A stretch of 64,000 nucleotides of DNA from Maniola hyperantus (GCF_902806685.2 NC_048547.1:13961196-14025195); one strand, 5' to 3'; shown: positions 50,943-60,539, numbered from the stretch's first letter. Numbers and translations are program-made. The notes: generated by a model from the sequence alone, not told the origin.

Positions 50943-51255
50943 ATAAGTTCAAGTTTGCGTACGTCGAATCGATATTATTATTCGTGAAAACATTACGTTC
51001 TCCTCGATTTATTGCCGAGATTACGGTTTTGCGTGCGTTTGCCAAATGCTACATTAATAAATAATCGATTTATTACTCGTGGCGTGATTTGTGGAGACGT
51101 GGATATCGAATATTCTTACACTTATATTTTTTAAATGGTACAAAAACGCTGTGTATAGCAATAGCCGCTACATTGATAAGTGAATTAAAAATTATAAGAT
51201 AAGCACATAACTTACTAACAAAAATTTCAAAAACCAAAACGGAGTAACTTAAAAC

Positions 51256-51510
51256 CTATTCAATTTTTGTTAGAACATCTTTTACGCTTAGCTTATATTT
51301 AGGGAAAGAGAGCTGAAAAACGTCTTCCTCAGATAACAAATCGTTGTACAGAGACGCAGAGACGTAAGCTCTTTTTGCGTGTTCTATCGCCTTTATAATG
51401 GGGAGTGCTCTGAAGACTTGTATGGCCTCATTCCACCCTCCTTTTTCTACAACTGCACCGCACGCCACCGCAAGTAATTTCACTCTCACCACCTGGGTGC
51501 CTGGTGCACT
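51256..51510 (-). pseudogene. unrecognised protein fragment on minus strand
   Basis: Minus-strand codons give VVRVKLLAVACGAVVEKGGW, then NEAIQVFRALPIIKAIEHAK, RAYVSASLYNDLLSEEDVFQ and LSFPKYKLSVKDVLTKIE-stop. The composition is protein-like and mostly helical, with no frame break, and an AG that could serve as a splice acceptor precedes VVRVKL. I do not recognise the family. It abuts a LINE 3' end on the opposite strand, so it could be a terminal exon of a nested gene, a captured or retrocopied exon, or chance. Confidence 0.35.
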
Positions 51511-51743
51511 TCGACCGCCCGTTGTGCCAGCAGCCAGATCCTTTTTTCCACGCACATGCAAACTGAAGAATCAACTCCCTTCGGCGGTGTTCCCATTAGA
51601 TTACAACATGGGGTTATTCAAGGGGCGGATCAACAAATTCCTAAAAGACCGGTAACGCATAGGCGGTTCCTCTGATGCTGCAGATGTGCATGGGCGGCGA
51701 TAATCACTCAACATCAGGTGACCCGCCTGATGTTAAAAAAAAT
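51500..51743 (+). mobile_element. 5'-truncated LINE 3' end
   Basis: SFFPRTCKLKNQLPSAVFPL, then DYNMGLFKGRINKFLKDR-stop, is a typical C-terminus of lepidopteran non-LTR retrotransposon RT. A 3' UTR with GCATGGGCGGCGATAATCAC and CAGGTGACCCGCCTGATGTT and an A run follows. Confidence 0.82.
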
Positions 51744-51773
51744 TGTATTGAGTGCAACATCTTCTTATAATTA

Positions 51774-51990
51774 ACTAGCTTATGCTCGCGACTTCGTCCG
51801 CGTGGACTACAAAAATTTCAAACTCCTATTTCACCCCATAGGGGTGGAATTTTCAAAATCCCTTTCTTAGCTGATGCCTACGTCATAATAGCTACCGGCA
51901 TGCCAAATTTCAGCCTGATCCGTCTAGCAGTTTGAGCTATACGTTGATAGATCAGTCAGTCAGTCAGACACTTTCCCTTTTATATATTTA
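51774..51990 (-). mobile_element. Helitron-like element, family A
   Basis: CTAGCTTATGCTCGCGACTT, GCCTACGTCATAATAGCTAC, CCGATCCG variant CTGATCCGTCTAGCAG and three TCAG units to TATATATTTA. It directly abuts the MITE at 51991. Confidence 0.82.
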
Positions 51991-52118
51991 CAGCCGTAGG
52001 TACTCAGAGTCGCTTAATCGTTACTTAAGTTTAGTTAAAACGAGACAGAGCTATAAATCTCTCGCATAAATCTGTCTCGTTTTAACTCAATCTCTATTAG
52101 CGACTCTGAGTACGGCTG
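51991..52118. mobile_element. palindromic MITE M2, second copy
   Basis: CAGCCGTAGGTACTCAGAGT CGC and GCGACTCTGAGTACGGCTG are inverted ends; the core GTTAAAACGAGACAGAGCTA is shared with 35807-35950, but the outer arms are unrelated. Confidence 0.82.
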
Positions 52119-52764
52119 TTAGATGTGTTATTTCCATGTCTTGTTTTACTTGGTGCAATGCGAAACTATTTTGAATGCCGTAAGTTAATCCGTGGACATT
52201 TTACAGATATTATTGTAAAGGTTTTTTTCCTTCACTTTGAATAACATTATTTTTGTAAATGAATATAATTAGTGGTGACCACCTCTCTGACGCAGTGTTG
52301 TGGTGTGACCTTGTAAGCATGAGACCTATACTTGTATCACCGGTTGCGTCAATTGGGCAAATTCTGTGGCGTGGAACGGGTTTTCAATGTTTTTAGTTTC
52401 ATCGTCAAGAAAAGTGTGACCTTTGGCCACTTTTTCCTCTAGTGTCCATTATTTATTATCAACTATATTTATTGCCTCCTCCAGGAGGAATTTGATGGCC
52501 TTGGTGCGCTCTGGACGCGTCTGGTCGCTAACAGGGATACCTGGAAGAAAAAGGGGGAGGCCTTTGCCCGCGTTTGGGATGACCTCTGAATTATTAGAGC
52601 TAGATATACCTTATAAGCAATATTAAACAAAAAAAAAAGGTATTAACAATTTGAAAAAAAAGAAAGAAAAAAAAAAGATTAAATAAAAAAATATGTATAT
52701 ATATACCAAATATATCAACAAAAAAAAATTTAGAGGTAGGCTTATTTATTTATTTATATATTTA
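52119..52764. other. ERM intron, nothing recognised
   Basis: The last part is rich in A and T homopolymers. A 67-codon frame at 52423-52626 has GRKRGRPLPAF but no clear family; it may be an RTE remnant. Confidence 0.35.
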
Positions 52765-52938
52765 TAGCCTCAATAGCTCAACCGGTAAAGGAGTGGACTG
52801 AAAACCGAAAGGTCGACGGTTCAAACCCCGCCCGTTGCACTATTGTCGTACCTACTCCTAGCACAAGCTTTACGCTTAGTTGGAGAGGAAAGGGGAATAT
52901 TAGTCATTAAACATGGCTAATATTCTTTAAAAAAAAAA
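52765..52938 (+). mobile_element. tRNA-Phe-derived SINE, copy 5, best preserved
   Basis: GCCTCAATAGCTCAACCGGT AAAGGAGTGGACTGAAAACC then AAAGGTCGACGGTTCAAACC CCGCCCG: D-arm, anticodon arm with GAA and T-arm are all visible. The body has CACTATTGTCGTACCTACTC and AGTTGGAGAGGAAAGGGGAA and ends GGCTAATATTC plus an A run. Confidence 0.9.
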
Positions 52939-53095
52939 CTAGCGAATATCGAATAGTATGATTTCGTATCTTCTTTAACCGAAGTTTAAAGAAACCTCTA
53001 CTTTTCAGGCTCTTTAGAACCGTCAAGTCTGTATGTAACTATAGACTCTACCGCCTGTTCTGTATTTGGTGTAAGTAATTCATGTCGTGGCAATC

Positions 53096-53290
53096 AGTAC
53101 CCTTATTATAAATGCGAAAGTGTGTTTGTTTGTTGGTTTGTCCTTCAATCACGTCGTAACGGTGCAACGGATTGACGTGATTTTTGCATGGGTACCTTAC
53201 CTATAGATAAAAACCTGTGACATAGGCTACTTTTTATCCCGGAAAATCAAAGAACTCTCACGGGATTTTTGAAAACCTAAATCAGCTAGT
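53096..53290 (+). mobile_element. Helitron-like family B, hairpin deleted
   Basis: TTATTATAAATGCGAAAGTG to GGGATTTTTGAAAACCTAAATCAGCTAGT. The terminal hairpin (CCACGCGGACGAAGTCGCGGG in others) is cleanly missing while CTAGT remains. Confidence 0.8.
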
Positions 53291-53313
53291 TACTGAATAA
53301 ATTTGTATAATTT

Positions 53314-53514
53314 ACTAGTTTATGCCACGTCGATTACATAAATTTCAAACCTCTATTTTACTCCACTAGAAATTGAATTTTCAAAAATTCTTTCTTAGCG
53401 GATGCCTACGTCATAATAGCTATCTGCATGCTAAACAGCCCCATCGGTCCAGTAGTTTGAGCTGTGCGTTGATAGACCAGTCAGTCAGTCACCTTTTCTT
53501 TTCTATATTTAGAC
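53314..53514 (-). mobile_element. Helitron-like element, family A
   Basis: CTAGTTTATGCCACGTCGAT has lost most of the hairpin. The body CGGATGCCTACGTCATAATA and CAGTCAGTCACCTTTTCTTT is intact to TATATTTAGA. Confidence 0.78.
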
Positions 53515-53707
53515 TAATTTATGCCCGCGACTTCGTCCGCGTGGACTACACAATTTTCAAACTCCTATTTTACCCTCTTAGTGGTTGAATTTTCAAAAAT
53601 CCTGTCTTCATTATAATATCTATCTGTATGCCTTTCAGTCCGAACCGTCTAGTTTAAGCTATGCGTTGATAGATCACTCAGTCAGCTTTTCCTTTTATAT
53701 ATTTAGA
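53515..53707 (-). mobile_element. Helitron-like element, family A, head-to-tail
   Basis: CTAATTTATGCCCGCGACTT, TCCGCGTGGACTACACAATT and CACTCAGTCAGCTTTTCCTT to TATATTTAGA. In sense orientation its 3' end (TTAG for CTAG) joins the TC of the neighbouring copy without a spacer. Confidence 0.78.
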
Positions 53708-53727
53708 TGTAGCAGGTAAATAGATTT

Positions 53728-53897
53728 AGAGCCTCAATAGCTCAACCGGTATAGGAGTGGACTGTCGACGGTTCAAACCCCGCCCGTGGCACTATTGTCG
53801 TACTCCTACTCCTAGCACAAGCCTGACGCTTCATTGGAGAGGAAAGGGGAATATTAGTCATTTAATATGGCTAATATTCTTAAAAAAAAAAAAAAAA
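53728..53897 (+). mobile_element. tRNA-Phe-derived SINE, copy 6, anticodon arm deleted
   Basis: GAGCCTCAATAGCTCAACCG GTATAGGAGTGGACTG is followed directly by TCGACGGTTCAAACCCCGCC; about 12 bases of the anticodon arm are missing. The tail is normal with an A run. Confidence 0.88.
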
Positions 53898-54511
53898 CAA
53901 GTCGGGGAAATTTACTAACCCACTTGTCCAACAAAGTCCAATTGTGATTCACGTCGAGGCGTGCTTCCGACATTTTGTTATTCTGTCGTCGGTTTACGCC
54001 GTTTTTCCTGTACCATGTCCTTTATCGACATTGACTCGCTAAAAGCAATGTCATCTTGTACATGCAGGTACAACTTGCCAAAAAGATAGTGTGAGCTGTT
54101 TAAGTAGGCTGTAAAGTTAAGTAAGGACATCCGGTTACAGATTTGATATGACGATAATAGTTAACTCTTATGTAATTCCTTTTGGCTTTGCCGTAGTCGG
54201 GTAAAAATAAAAGGAAAATAATAAAGTTAAGATGTTTAGAGGCACAGGTTGGGAAATCCTAAACGATAATTTCATAAAGCAAGACCGCGTATAAGGTAAA
54301 GTGAAAATATAACTAGTTTTAGCTCAGGCCCAGAATTTATTCTTCGACCACTGTAACTTAAGTCTTGTTATTCTATAGAACAGGCTCGAATAGTAATTGC
54401 TAGTAATAGCTACTACAAGCAAAGCGTACAGTCAAGAGTCGAGAATGAATAGGCATCTTCTAGGCAAGCGCGCTCCATCTTAGGCTCCATCATCACTTGC
54501 CACCAGCTAGG
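53898..54511. other. ERM intron; S3 tail fragment at its end
   Basis: Nothing recognised except CATCATCACTTGCCACCAGC at 54488, an S3 tail remnant next to the following MITE. Confidence 0.4.
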
Positions 54512-54689
54512 TGATTCGCTAACTCAGTGTCTAACACAGAATGATAGCCACCGAGGTTGGTTGGTTCTACATTGCTGCTTCACTGGGTGGTAGTAAAATA
54601 TTTTTCGTAGAAAACCTTCAACGGATTAAAAAATGAGCTCTGTGGCTATCGTTCAGTGTTAGACACTGAGTTAGAGAATCACCCCACAG
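54512..54689. mobile_element. TIR MITE (family M10)
   Basis: GGTGATTCGCTAACTCAGTG TCTAACACAGAATGATAGCC and GGCTATCGTTCAGTGTTAGA CACTGAGTTAGAGAATCACC are inverted ends of about 43 bases. The interior has no ORF. Confidence 0.85.
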
Positions 54690-54745
54690 GACTGATTGCA
54701 GCCAAGCGCTAGTCTATAAATTATAAGAAACAACTATGATGAATC

Positions 54746-54965
54746 CATACTAATATTATAAATGCGAAAGTGTGTCTGTCTGTCTGTCTGTCTGCTAGCT
54801 TTTTACGGCCGTAACCGTTCAACCGATTTTGACGAAATTTGGTACAGAGCTAGCTTGCAACCCAGGAAGGACATAGACTACTTTTTATCCCAGAAAATTT
54901 AAGAGTTCCCACAGGATTTTTAAAAACCTAAATCCACGCGTACGAAGTCGCGGGCATCAGCTAGT
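54746..54965 (+). mobile_element. Helitron-like element, family B, complete
   Basis: CATACTAATATTATAAATGC, TGTCTGTCTGTCTGTCTGCT, GTTCAACCGATTTTGACGAA, CCACGCGTACGAAGTCGCGG hairpin and GCATCAGCTAGT. Confidence 0.85.
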
Positions 54966-54991
54966 ATGTTATATGTTATAATATATGTATT

Positions 54992-55204
54992 ACTAGCTTA
55001 TGCTCGCGATTTCGTCCGCGTGGACTACACAAATTTCAAACCCCTATTTCACCCCCTTGCGGGTTGAATTTTCAAAAATCCTTTCTTAGCGGACGCCTTC
55101 GTCATAATAGCTATCTGCATGCCAAATTTTAGCCCGATCCGCCCAGCAGTTTTAGCTGTGCGTTGATAGATCAGTCAGTCACATTTTCCTTTTATATATT
55201 TAGA
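54992..55204 (-). mobile_element. Helitron-like element, family A
   Basis: CTAGCTTATGCTCGCGATTT, CCCCCTTGCGGGTTGAATTT, CCGATCCGCCCAGCAGTTTT and two TCAG units to TATATATTTAGA. Opposite in orientation to the B copy 27 bases to its left. Confidence 0.82.
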
Positions 55205-56083
55205 CAATAGAAAGATGTTTCAATCACAAGCAGTAGCGAAAGCAGTCAAATCTAAGCACTTCAAAGCTTCATGGAGTGACTACAATGTTACAAGTGACAG
55301 ACAACGACTGTCTGCATGTCGGCGGCCTACATCATTGTCTTACAAAGCAGTACAATGTCCGATTTCTACGACAATTGAGTCTTCGAATTCCGTATTTCTA
55401 TTCACTCGCGTTGTCCCCGCTCGGTGAATGGGTAAACAGCGTCTATACTCTCGACAGCGATTGCGATCTCATAATGCAAACGTGGTTTACATCGACTATG
55501 GCGCTGACTTGCCATTGAATACCTTACGTATGTTGGAAGTTGACAAGTTGTACTTATTTTTAAGTAGCCGATGCCCGTGAGAACTCATAGATTTTTCAGG
55601 AAAAGTAGCCTGTGTGTTAATCCAGGGTATAATTTATCTCCACTTCAAATTTCAGCCCAATCCGTCCAGTAGTTTTCCATTAAACCGAGATTTTAGGAGT
55701 TTGTTCCAAATGCAGTGCAAATTGTTCGTAGAGTAAAATCTTTGTATCGTAAGATTGTGTTGAAACTCTGTAGACATCGTATTGAAATAGGAATCCCTTC
55801 CAGAGTAAGACTGCGAGTACAGGTGTAATGTTACCAAACCAGTTGTTGGTTGTGGGTTACGGTACATTCCTATCGGTTCTGCATATTTGATTTTCGATGT
55901 TAGATGAAAATTGTAAAGGTGAGATAAGGTGCGCGTGTTTATATCGAAAATATTATCTACCGTTACTGAATTTGTATTAGTAATAATAAGAAATCTTGAA
56001 CTGAATATTAAAGAATTCGAGTTAATGTCAACAAACATTTGGTATAAGGTTTTTGACTGCAGTTACACTTAATGGAAATTTCA
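55205..56083. other. ERM intron; one Helitron-like scrap
   Basis: GTAGCCGATGCCCGTGAGAA and CAGCCCAATCCGTCCAGTAG at 55566-55676 are a decayed Helitron-like piece. A 128-codon minus-strand frame (55652-56038) shows no domain and runs into that piece. Confidence 0.4.
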
Positions 56084-56255
56084 TCATCATCATCATCAAC
56101 CGATAGATGTCCACCACGCCGCCACGGTCTTGCGCCGTCTGAATCCAGCGGCTCCCTGCGACTCGTCTGATGTCGTCCGTCCACCTAGTAGGTGTCTTCC
56201 AACGCTGCGTCTTCCGGTGCGAGGTCGCCATTCCTGCACCTTGGGACCCCAACGA
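56084..56255 (-). mobile_element. RTE-type LINE fragment
   Basis: CAACCGATAGATGTCCACCA, CGGTCTTGCGCCGTCTGAAT and CTAGTAGGTGTCTTCCAACG are the reverse of the family seen at 1305-1450, extended further upstream (CGAGGTCGCCATTCCTGCAC). Confidence 0.8.
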
Positions 56256-56383
56256 ATTGATAATAATGGAAATTTACTTTATTTTATTTTCTTTGGAAAT
56301 CCAACAGCTTAAATTGATCTTAACAATCTTAAAGGTAACTATAGGAGCTATAAATAGGTTTTCACAGTTAGTTATGATGGGAA

Positions 56384-56408
56384 TATATATATATATATAT
56401 ATATATAT
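56384..56408. repeat. (AT)n microsatellite
   Basis: About 12 AT units in GGAATATATATATATATATA and onward, next to the tail of the SINE at 56423. Confidence 0.9.
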
Positions 56409-56422
56409 TTTTATTTTATTTT

Positions 56423-56589
56423 AAGAATATTAGCCAAGTTAATTGCTGACTAATATTCCCCTTTCCCCTCCAATTAAGCGTAAAGCTTGTGCTAGGAGTA
56501 GGTACGACAATAGTGCAACGGGTGGGATTTGAACCGGCCACCTTTCGGTTTTCAGTCCGCTCCTTTAACCGTTGGGCTATCGAGGCTCA
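56423..56589 (-). mobile_element. tRNA-Phe-derived SINE, copy 7
   Basis: AGAATATTAGCCAAGTTAAT, CTTGTGCTAGGAGTAGGTAC, TGGGATTTGAACCGGCCACC and CCGTTGGGCTATCGAGGCTC. On the minus strand the anticodon region is CTGAAAACCGAAAGG. Confidence 0.86.
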
Positions 56590-56882
56590 ATATAATATAT
56601 GGGGAGCGTCCCCTATTCCCTCTTAAAATTGAAAGTAGCGGATGAAACTGCAGTTTTAAAAGAGTATTTCATATTCTTGCGACACGTATAGGAAACGAGA
56701 AAGCAAAAATCTAATTTATTTTAGGAGCCCAATAACTTGACATAGTAAAAAAATCGTCTTGTTCTGAGTTGGTGATATTCATGAATTAATAATGACCAAG
56801 GATTTATGATAATTATTATGATTGAGTCCAAGATTTTTTTTTTTATTTTTCATGTACCAAAATTGTTCTTACAAAGTAATGT
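56590..56882. other. ERM intron, nothing recognised
   Basis: AT-rich spacer. Confidence 0.4.
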
Positions 56883-57083
56883 TAAATATATAAAAGGAAA
56901 AGGTGACTGACTGACTGACTGATCTATCAACGCACAGCTCAAACTACTGGACGGATCGGGCTGAAATTTGACATGCACATAGCTATTATGACGTAGGTAT
57001 CCGCTAAGAAAAGATTTTAATAGAGAAATAGGGGTTTGAAATTTGTGTAGTCCACGCGGAAGAAGTTGCGCGCAAACGCTAGT
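56883..57083 (+). mobile_element. Helitron-like element, family A
   Basis: TAAATATATAAAAGGAAAAG, three GACT units, ACTACTGGACGGATCGGGCT and CGCGGAAGAAGTTGCGCGCA AACGCTAGT. About 20 bases are deleted before the hairpin. Confidence 0.82.
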
Positions 57084-57354
57084 AATAAATTAAGTTACAT
57101 TAGAAATGCTTATCTCTAAACAGAGATAGATATTTATAGTATTGAGTGTATAGAATCTAAATTACAACATAATTGTGTAAATGTATTTCGTAACCGGATT
57201 TAGGAGTGTCAGACGACATTATCATTAATAAATATAACAATGATAGGGTGCTAAAAACAAACATGCGAAGGCGGTGGTAATTCCACTCGACCGTTTATTT
57301 GCTACTTCCATTTATAACTATATTTTTTGAGAATTTTTTTTACGAGTTATTATA

Positions 57355-57756
57355 ATGTCCCAAATTTTGAGAGCATGTTTTCGAGAAGGAGCAATCCTAG
57401 ATTTACACATTTTTAGGGGACATGATATGAAGCTACAATATCAATTGCCATCGTCAAATCCATTAAAACACTTTCTGACCAACAGAGTTGTTCACATATG
57501 GAATAAATTGCCTAATGATGTGGTTATGTCAAGTTCTGTTAACCAGTTCAAGAATAGATTGGACAAACATTTGGAAGACTCGAAGCACTTCTGATATAGA
57601 CGCTTCTGATAATAATAACGATCCGTGGCTAAGCCGAGAGCAGAGATCTCTATCTGAAGTCATCATTATTCTAACATTAGTTTTAAGTACGTCTGTCTAC
57701 TAACAAATTGAGCCATAGGTGCTTTCAATAAAAAGATTTTATTTATTTATTTATTA
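57355..57756 (+). mobile_element. 5'-truncated LINE with (TTTA)n tail
   Basis: The frame ends SSNPLKHFLTNRVVHIWNKL, then PNDVVMSSSVNQFKNRLDKH and LEDSKHF-stop: an RT C-terminus of the Jockey/CR1 type. A 3' UTR of about 140 bases with AATAAAAAG and repeated TTTA follows. Confidence 0.82.
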
Positions 57757-57850
57757 TTATCAACTGATAGACTGGATAGTGGATATAGGTAGGGACTTCG
57801 GCGGTCTCGCGTCGCCTGAATCCAGCGGCTCTGGTGACTTGTTTGGTGTC
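57757..57850 (-). mobile_element. RTE-type LINE fragment
   Basis: ATCAACTGATAGACTGG and TCTCGCGTCGCCTGAATCCA GCGGCTC, then GACTTGTTTGGTGTCGT, match the 56084 fragment in shortened form. Confidence 0.65.
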
Positions 57851-58234
57851 GTAAGTTATGCAAAATCTGAGCTCTAAACAGTTGCAGAGGTCAGATGGAC
57901 TCATCATCGTTATCTTTTTTGAAATCTGATAGGTCAGGCACATGTACTGTACGGCAATCAGCATACTATCGTAGACGGATATTAATAGATATGTTGCGTA
58001 GATTAGCAAAATATTTCAAATATTTATTAGTACGTGACATATTGTATTAATAGTAGTGATTGCTGATCTTTTAAAGGTCAAATAAGTCACAACTACAACG
58101 AGAAGTGATGATATTATTCTTAATTCAGTGAAAGAATGAAAACCTGCCTACAAATAGGTTTAAATTCGTAATATCTTTCATTCCATAAGTCTATTTTACT
58201 TGTCAAATGTCTTTGGTCCTTTACTAGCTCTTTT
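57851..58234. other. ERM intron, nothing recognised
   Basis: No supported feature. Confidence 0.4.
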
Positions 58235-58300
58235 TAACCGACTTCAAAAAAAAGGAGGAGGTTCTCAATACGTCGGAATCTTTTTTTTAATTTTTTTTTA
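58235..58300 (-). mobile_element. FB terminus fragment
   Basis: ACCGACTTCAAAAAAAAGGA GGAGGTTCTCAATACGTCGG AATC, as at 32456, then a T run; the rest is missing. Confidence 0.7.
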
Positions 58301-58477
58301 GTTTATCAAGTTTGTTTTTAACTGTTCCAATAAATAGTCTCATGCTGTTTTGCTGTTATGCATGGAACCAAAAATGTTCTTTATTCATTTCATACAACTA
58401 TGTAGTTAAGTATTTATCTTTCCTTTTGTGGCAGTCGTCGTTATTCGAGCTCTTAGAAACCCCAACGTCTATCGGGT

Positions 58478-58637
58478 TTTCTATCTGCCCTGCCCATTGC
58501 CACATCAGCTTTGCAATCCGTTGAGCTATGTCGGTTACTAGTTCTCCTACGTATCTCCTCATTTCTGATTTGATCACGTAGAGAAACTCCAAGCATAGCT
58601 CTCTCCATCGCCCGCTGAGTAACTCTTTCACTTTCAT
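58478..58637 (-). mobile_element. RTE-type LINE fragment
   Basis: The minus strand reads MKVKELLSGRWRELCLEFLY, VIKSEMRRYVGELVTDIAQR, then IAKLMWQWAGQIENP. The I-A-K-L-x-W-Q-W-A-G core is RTE-type RT. Confidence 0.8.
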
Positions 58638-58661
58638 TGATTATTATTATATAAAATGCTT

Positions 58662-58835
58662 GAGCCTCAATAGCTCAACCGGTAAAGGAGTGGACTGAAA
58701 ACCGAAAGGTCGACGGTTCAAACCCCGCCCGTTGCTTTATTGTCGTACCTACTCCTAGCACAAGCCTGACGCTTAGTTGGAGAGGAAAGGGGAATATTAG
58801 TCATTTAACATGGCTAATATTCTTTTAAACAAAAC
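58662..58835 (+). mobile_element. tRNA-Phe-derived SINE, copy 8
   Basis: GAGCCTCAATAGCTCAACCG, GACTGAAAACCGAAAGGTCG, CGGTTCAAACCCCGCCCGTT and TGGCTAATATTCTTTTAAAC. Almost identical to copy 5. Confidence 0.9.
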
Positions 58836-59225
58836 TCCGCTAGCACAAGGTTTGTGCTTTAAGAAAACTGCTGACGTAGTCGAGTTGCCAATGTTCGGTA
58901 CACGCAGTGTCCTGAACATTTTTACGATACAGCTTGTAGCAACGTAGCAACAACTTTGTAATTATATATGATTGCTGACACTTACGTGTCTTGTGCGGTC
59001 GTTAATAACCTATTTCCGTCGTTAACGACAGCGACTGCGTCGTTAATCCTTCGTATCTCCACTACAATGTGAGAATGGAAACGGGCACGTGCCTCTGAGT
59101 AAAGTAACCACTCGAAGAGTTTTGTTTGATAACTGTTACTTAGCTAATAGAAACAAGTCTATTAAGTAGGTACCTACTTTGTTTTATTGATGAATGAAGT
59201 ACTTTTTATTTTAGCAGCGTTTCAT
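58836..59225. other. ERM intron, nothing recognised
   Basis: No supported gene. Short repeats of CGTTAA(C/T) around 59000-59045. Confidence 0.35.
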
Positions 59226-59402
59226 TTGAATCAAAGTCAAAGTCAAATGATTTATTCAAAACAGGTAATAAATTACTCTTTTTGATAGTCAGATTTTGGA
59301 TTTGTAAGATATAGTGGTGATAATTATTACGCAAACTTAAAACTAAAGCTACGAGGGTTCCAAACGCGCCCAGGTGTGAGAAGAGTCCACAACAAACTCA
59401 GC
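59226..59402 (-). mobile_element. LINE 3' end with (GTCAAA)n tail, minus
   Basis: Reverse complement of 1064-1240: AATCAAAGTCAAAGTCAAAT, AGGTAATAAATTACTC, AACTAAAGCTACGAGGGTTC CAAACGCGCCCAGG. Confidence 0.7.
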
Positions 59403-59429
59403 AAACAAATATAATAATTTTAGTAGTTA

Positions 59430-59505
59430 CGTAGATATAAAAAATTGCAGAACCGGCAGGATTCAAACCTACGTCTCTCTTGGGTATTGGATAGCTTTTA
59501 AATAT
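59430..59505 (-). mobile_element. SINE family S4 fragment
   Basis: AAAAATTGCAGAACCGGCAG GATTCAAACCTACGTCTC is the reversed B-box half of S4; the A-box half is lost. Confidence 0.6.
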
Positions 59506-59518
59506 GTATATTATAAAA

Positions 59519-59618
59519 TATAGCCCGCGCGCTACCCAGGTGCGGACGAGTGTGGGTGTGCGAGACGTCCTCCCGCCGCATACTCCGATTGCCATCACGC
59601 CTTGTCGTGGACTATAAT
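59519..59618. mobile_element. GC-rich MITE M5, partial
   Basis: GCCCGCGCGCTACCCAGGTG, GTGGGTGTGCGAGACGTCCT, CCGATTGCCATCACGCC and end GTGGACTATA. The left terminal repeat is missing. Confidence 0.65.
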
Positions 59619-59659
59619 TACCTTAGGGCTAACAGTTCAAAGTAAAAAGCATTTCTTAA

Positions 59660-59745
59660 AAAAATAGTGGTGGTCACCGCCGCCCTTTCAGGAATTTTCG
59701 ATCCGCCGCCCCTTGAATAACCCAATGTTGAAATCTAGTAAAAAC
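59660..59745 (-). mobile_element. LINE 3' UTR fragment
   Basis: GTGGTCACCGCCGCCC and TTTCAGGAATTTTCGATCCG CCGCCCCTTGAATAACCC resemble the fragment at 28695. Confidence 0.5.
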
Positions 59746-60040
59746 TTAAACAAGGAAGGTTACATGGGTGGAAAATAGCATCAAAATTCTTGCTAAAACC
59801 ATTCGCAGCAGTACTGCGAAGACAGAAGCTAAATCAGACAGAAATCAGACCTTTCGAATGACTAACATGTTGCATGGACGTGAATGACATCCTAATTTGT
59901 CTCTGGCAAGTCCACGTTTTCCTTAATGGAGTAATGCTTATAGAGTGTTGGCGGGTGAAGGTTGAGAGTCAGAGAGTGTTGAATCGCTGGCAAATTGCCT
60001 ATCAACTTTAATCGTCAAAGTTACTGTAGTGGCCTGTAGT

Positions 60041-60190
60041 GGCCTTTAGAATGCCATTTTATCTTTGTAGAGCGTTGTCTCTGTCACTCATACCCATATG
60101 ATGCTCTGTCAGTCACAACGAGAGAGAGTGCTCTACAAATCTACTGTCTCCTTCTAAAGATTGATGTTCATCACTTTGGGCCGCGTACTG
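60041..60190. mobile_element. palindromic MITE M1, left end lost
   Basis: GCCTTTAGAATGCCATTTTA, TTGTAGAGCGTTGTCTCTGT, CTCTACAAATCTACTGTCTC and CACTTTGGGCCGCGTACTG followed by TA. Confidence 0.75.
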
Positions 60191-60539
60191 TAAATAAATG
60201 TACGCAAAATAGGACAAAAAGCATATGATTAGAAAAGAATATTTTGTCTTCCGTCCTTGAGAATCTTTTTTTGAGAAATGCATAAATAAAAGTAATGACC
60301 ACAAAAGTAACAAAATTAGCTATCTTAATAGAAAAAGATACCATTTTTAGGAGTGTCCTTGTTATACAGTAAGCTATTTAACAAAGGATAGACAGAGGTG
60401 TTTTTGTTTGTTATATTTATTGACTTATGCTTGAGCAATCAGTAAAAATAAACAAAGAGTTACATCTAACTTACACCTGATCATAGAAAGTGATAATGTG
60501 GCAGACCGCAATATGAAGACATAATAATAAATAATAATA
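60191..60539. other. ERM intron, nothing recognised
   Basis: No supported feature; (ATA)n at the right end. Confidence 0.4.

Noticed and set aside
52765..52835. Possible tRNA-Phe gene
   Set aside because: The acceptor ends do not pair (GCCTCAA versus CCCGTTG region), and the same head plus body occurs eight times; it is a SINE.
55652..56038. 128-codon minus-strand ORF
   Set aside because: Longest unexplained frame, but AT-rich, without domains, and overlapping a decayed Helitron-like piece.
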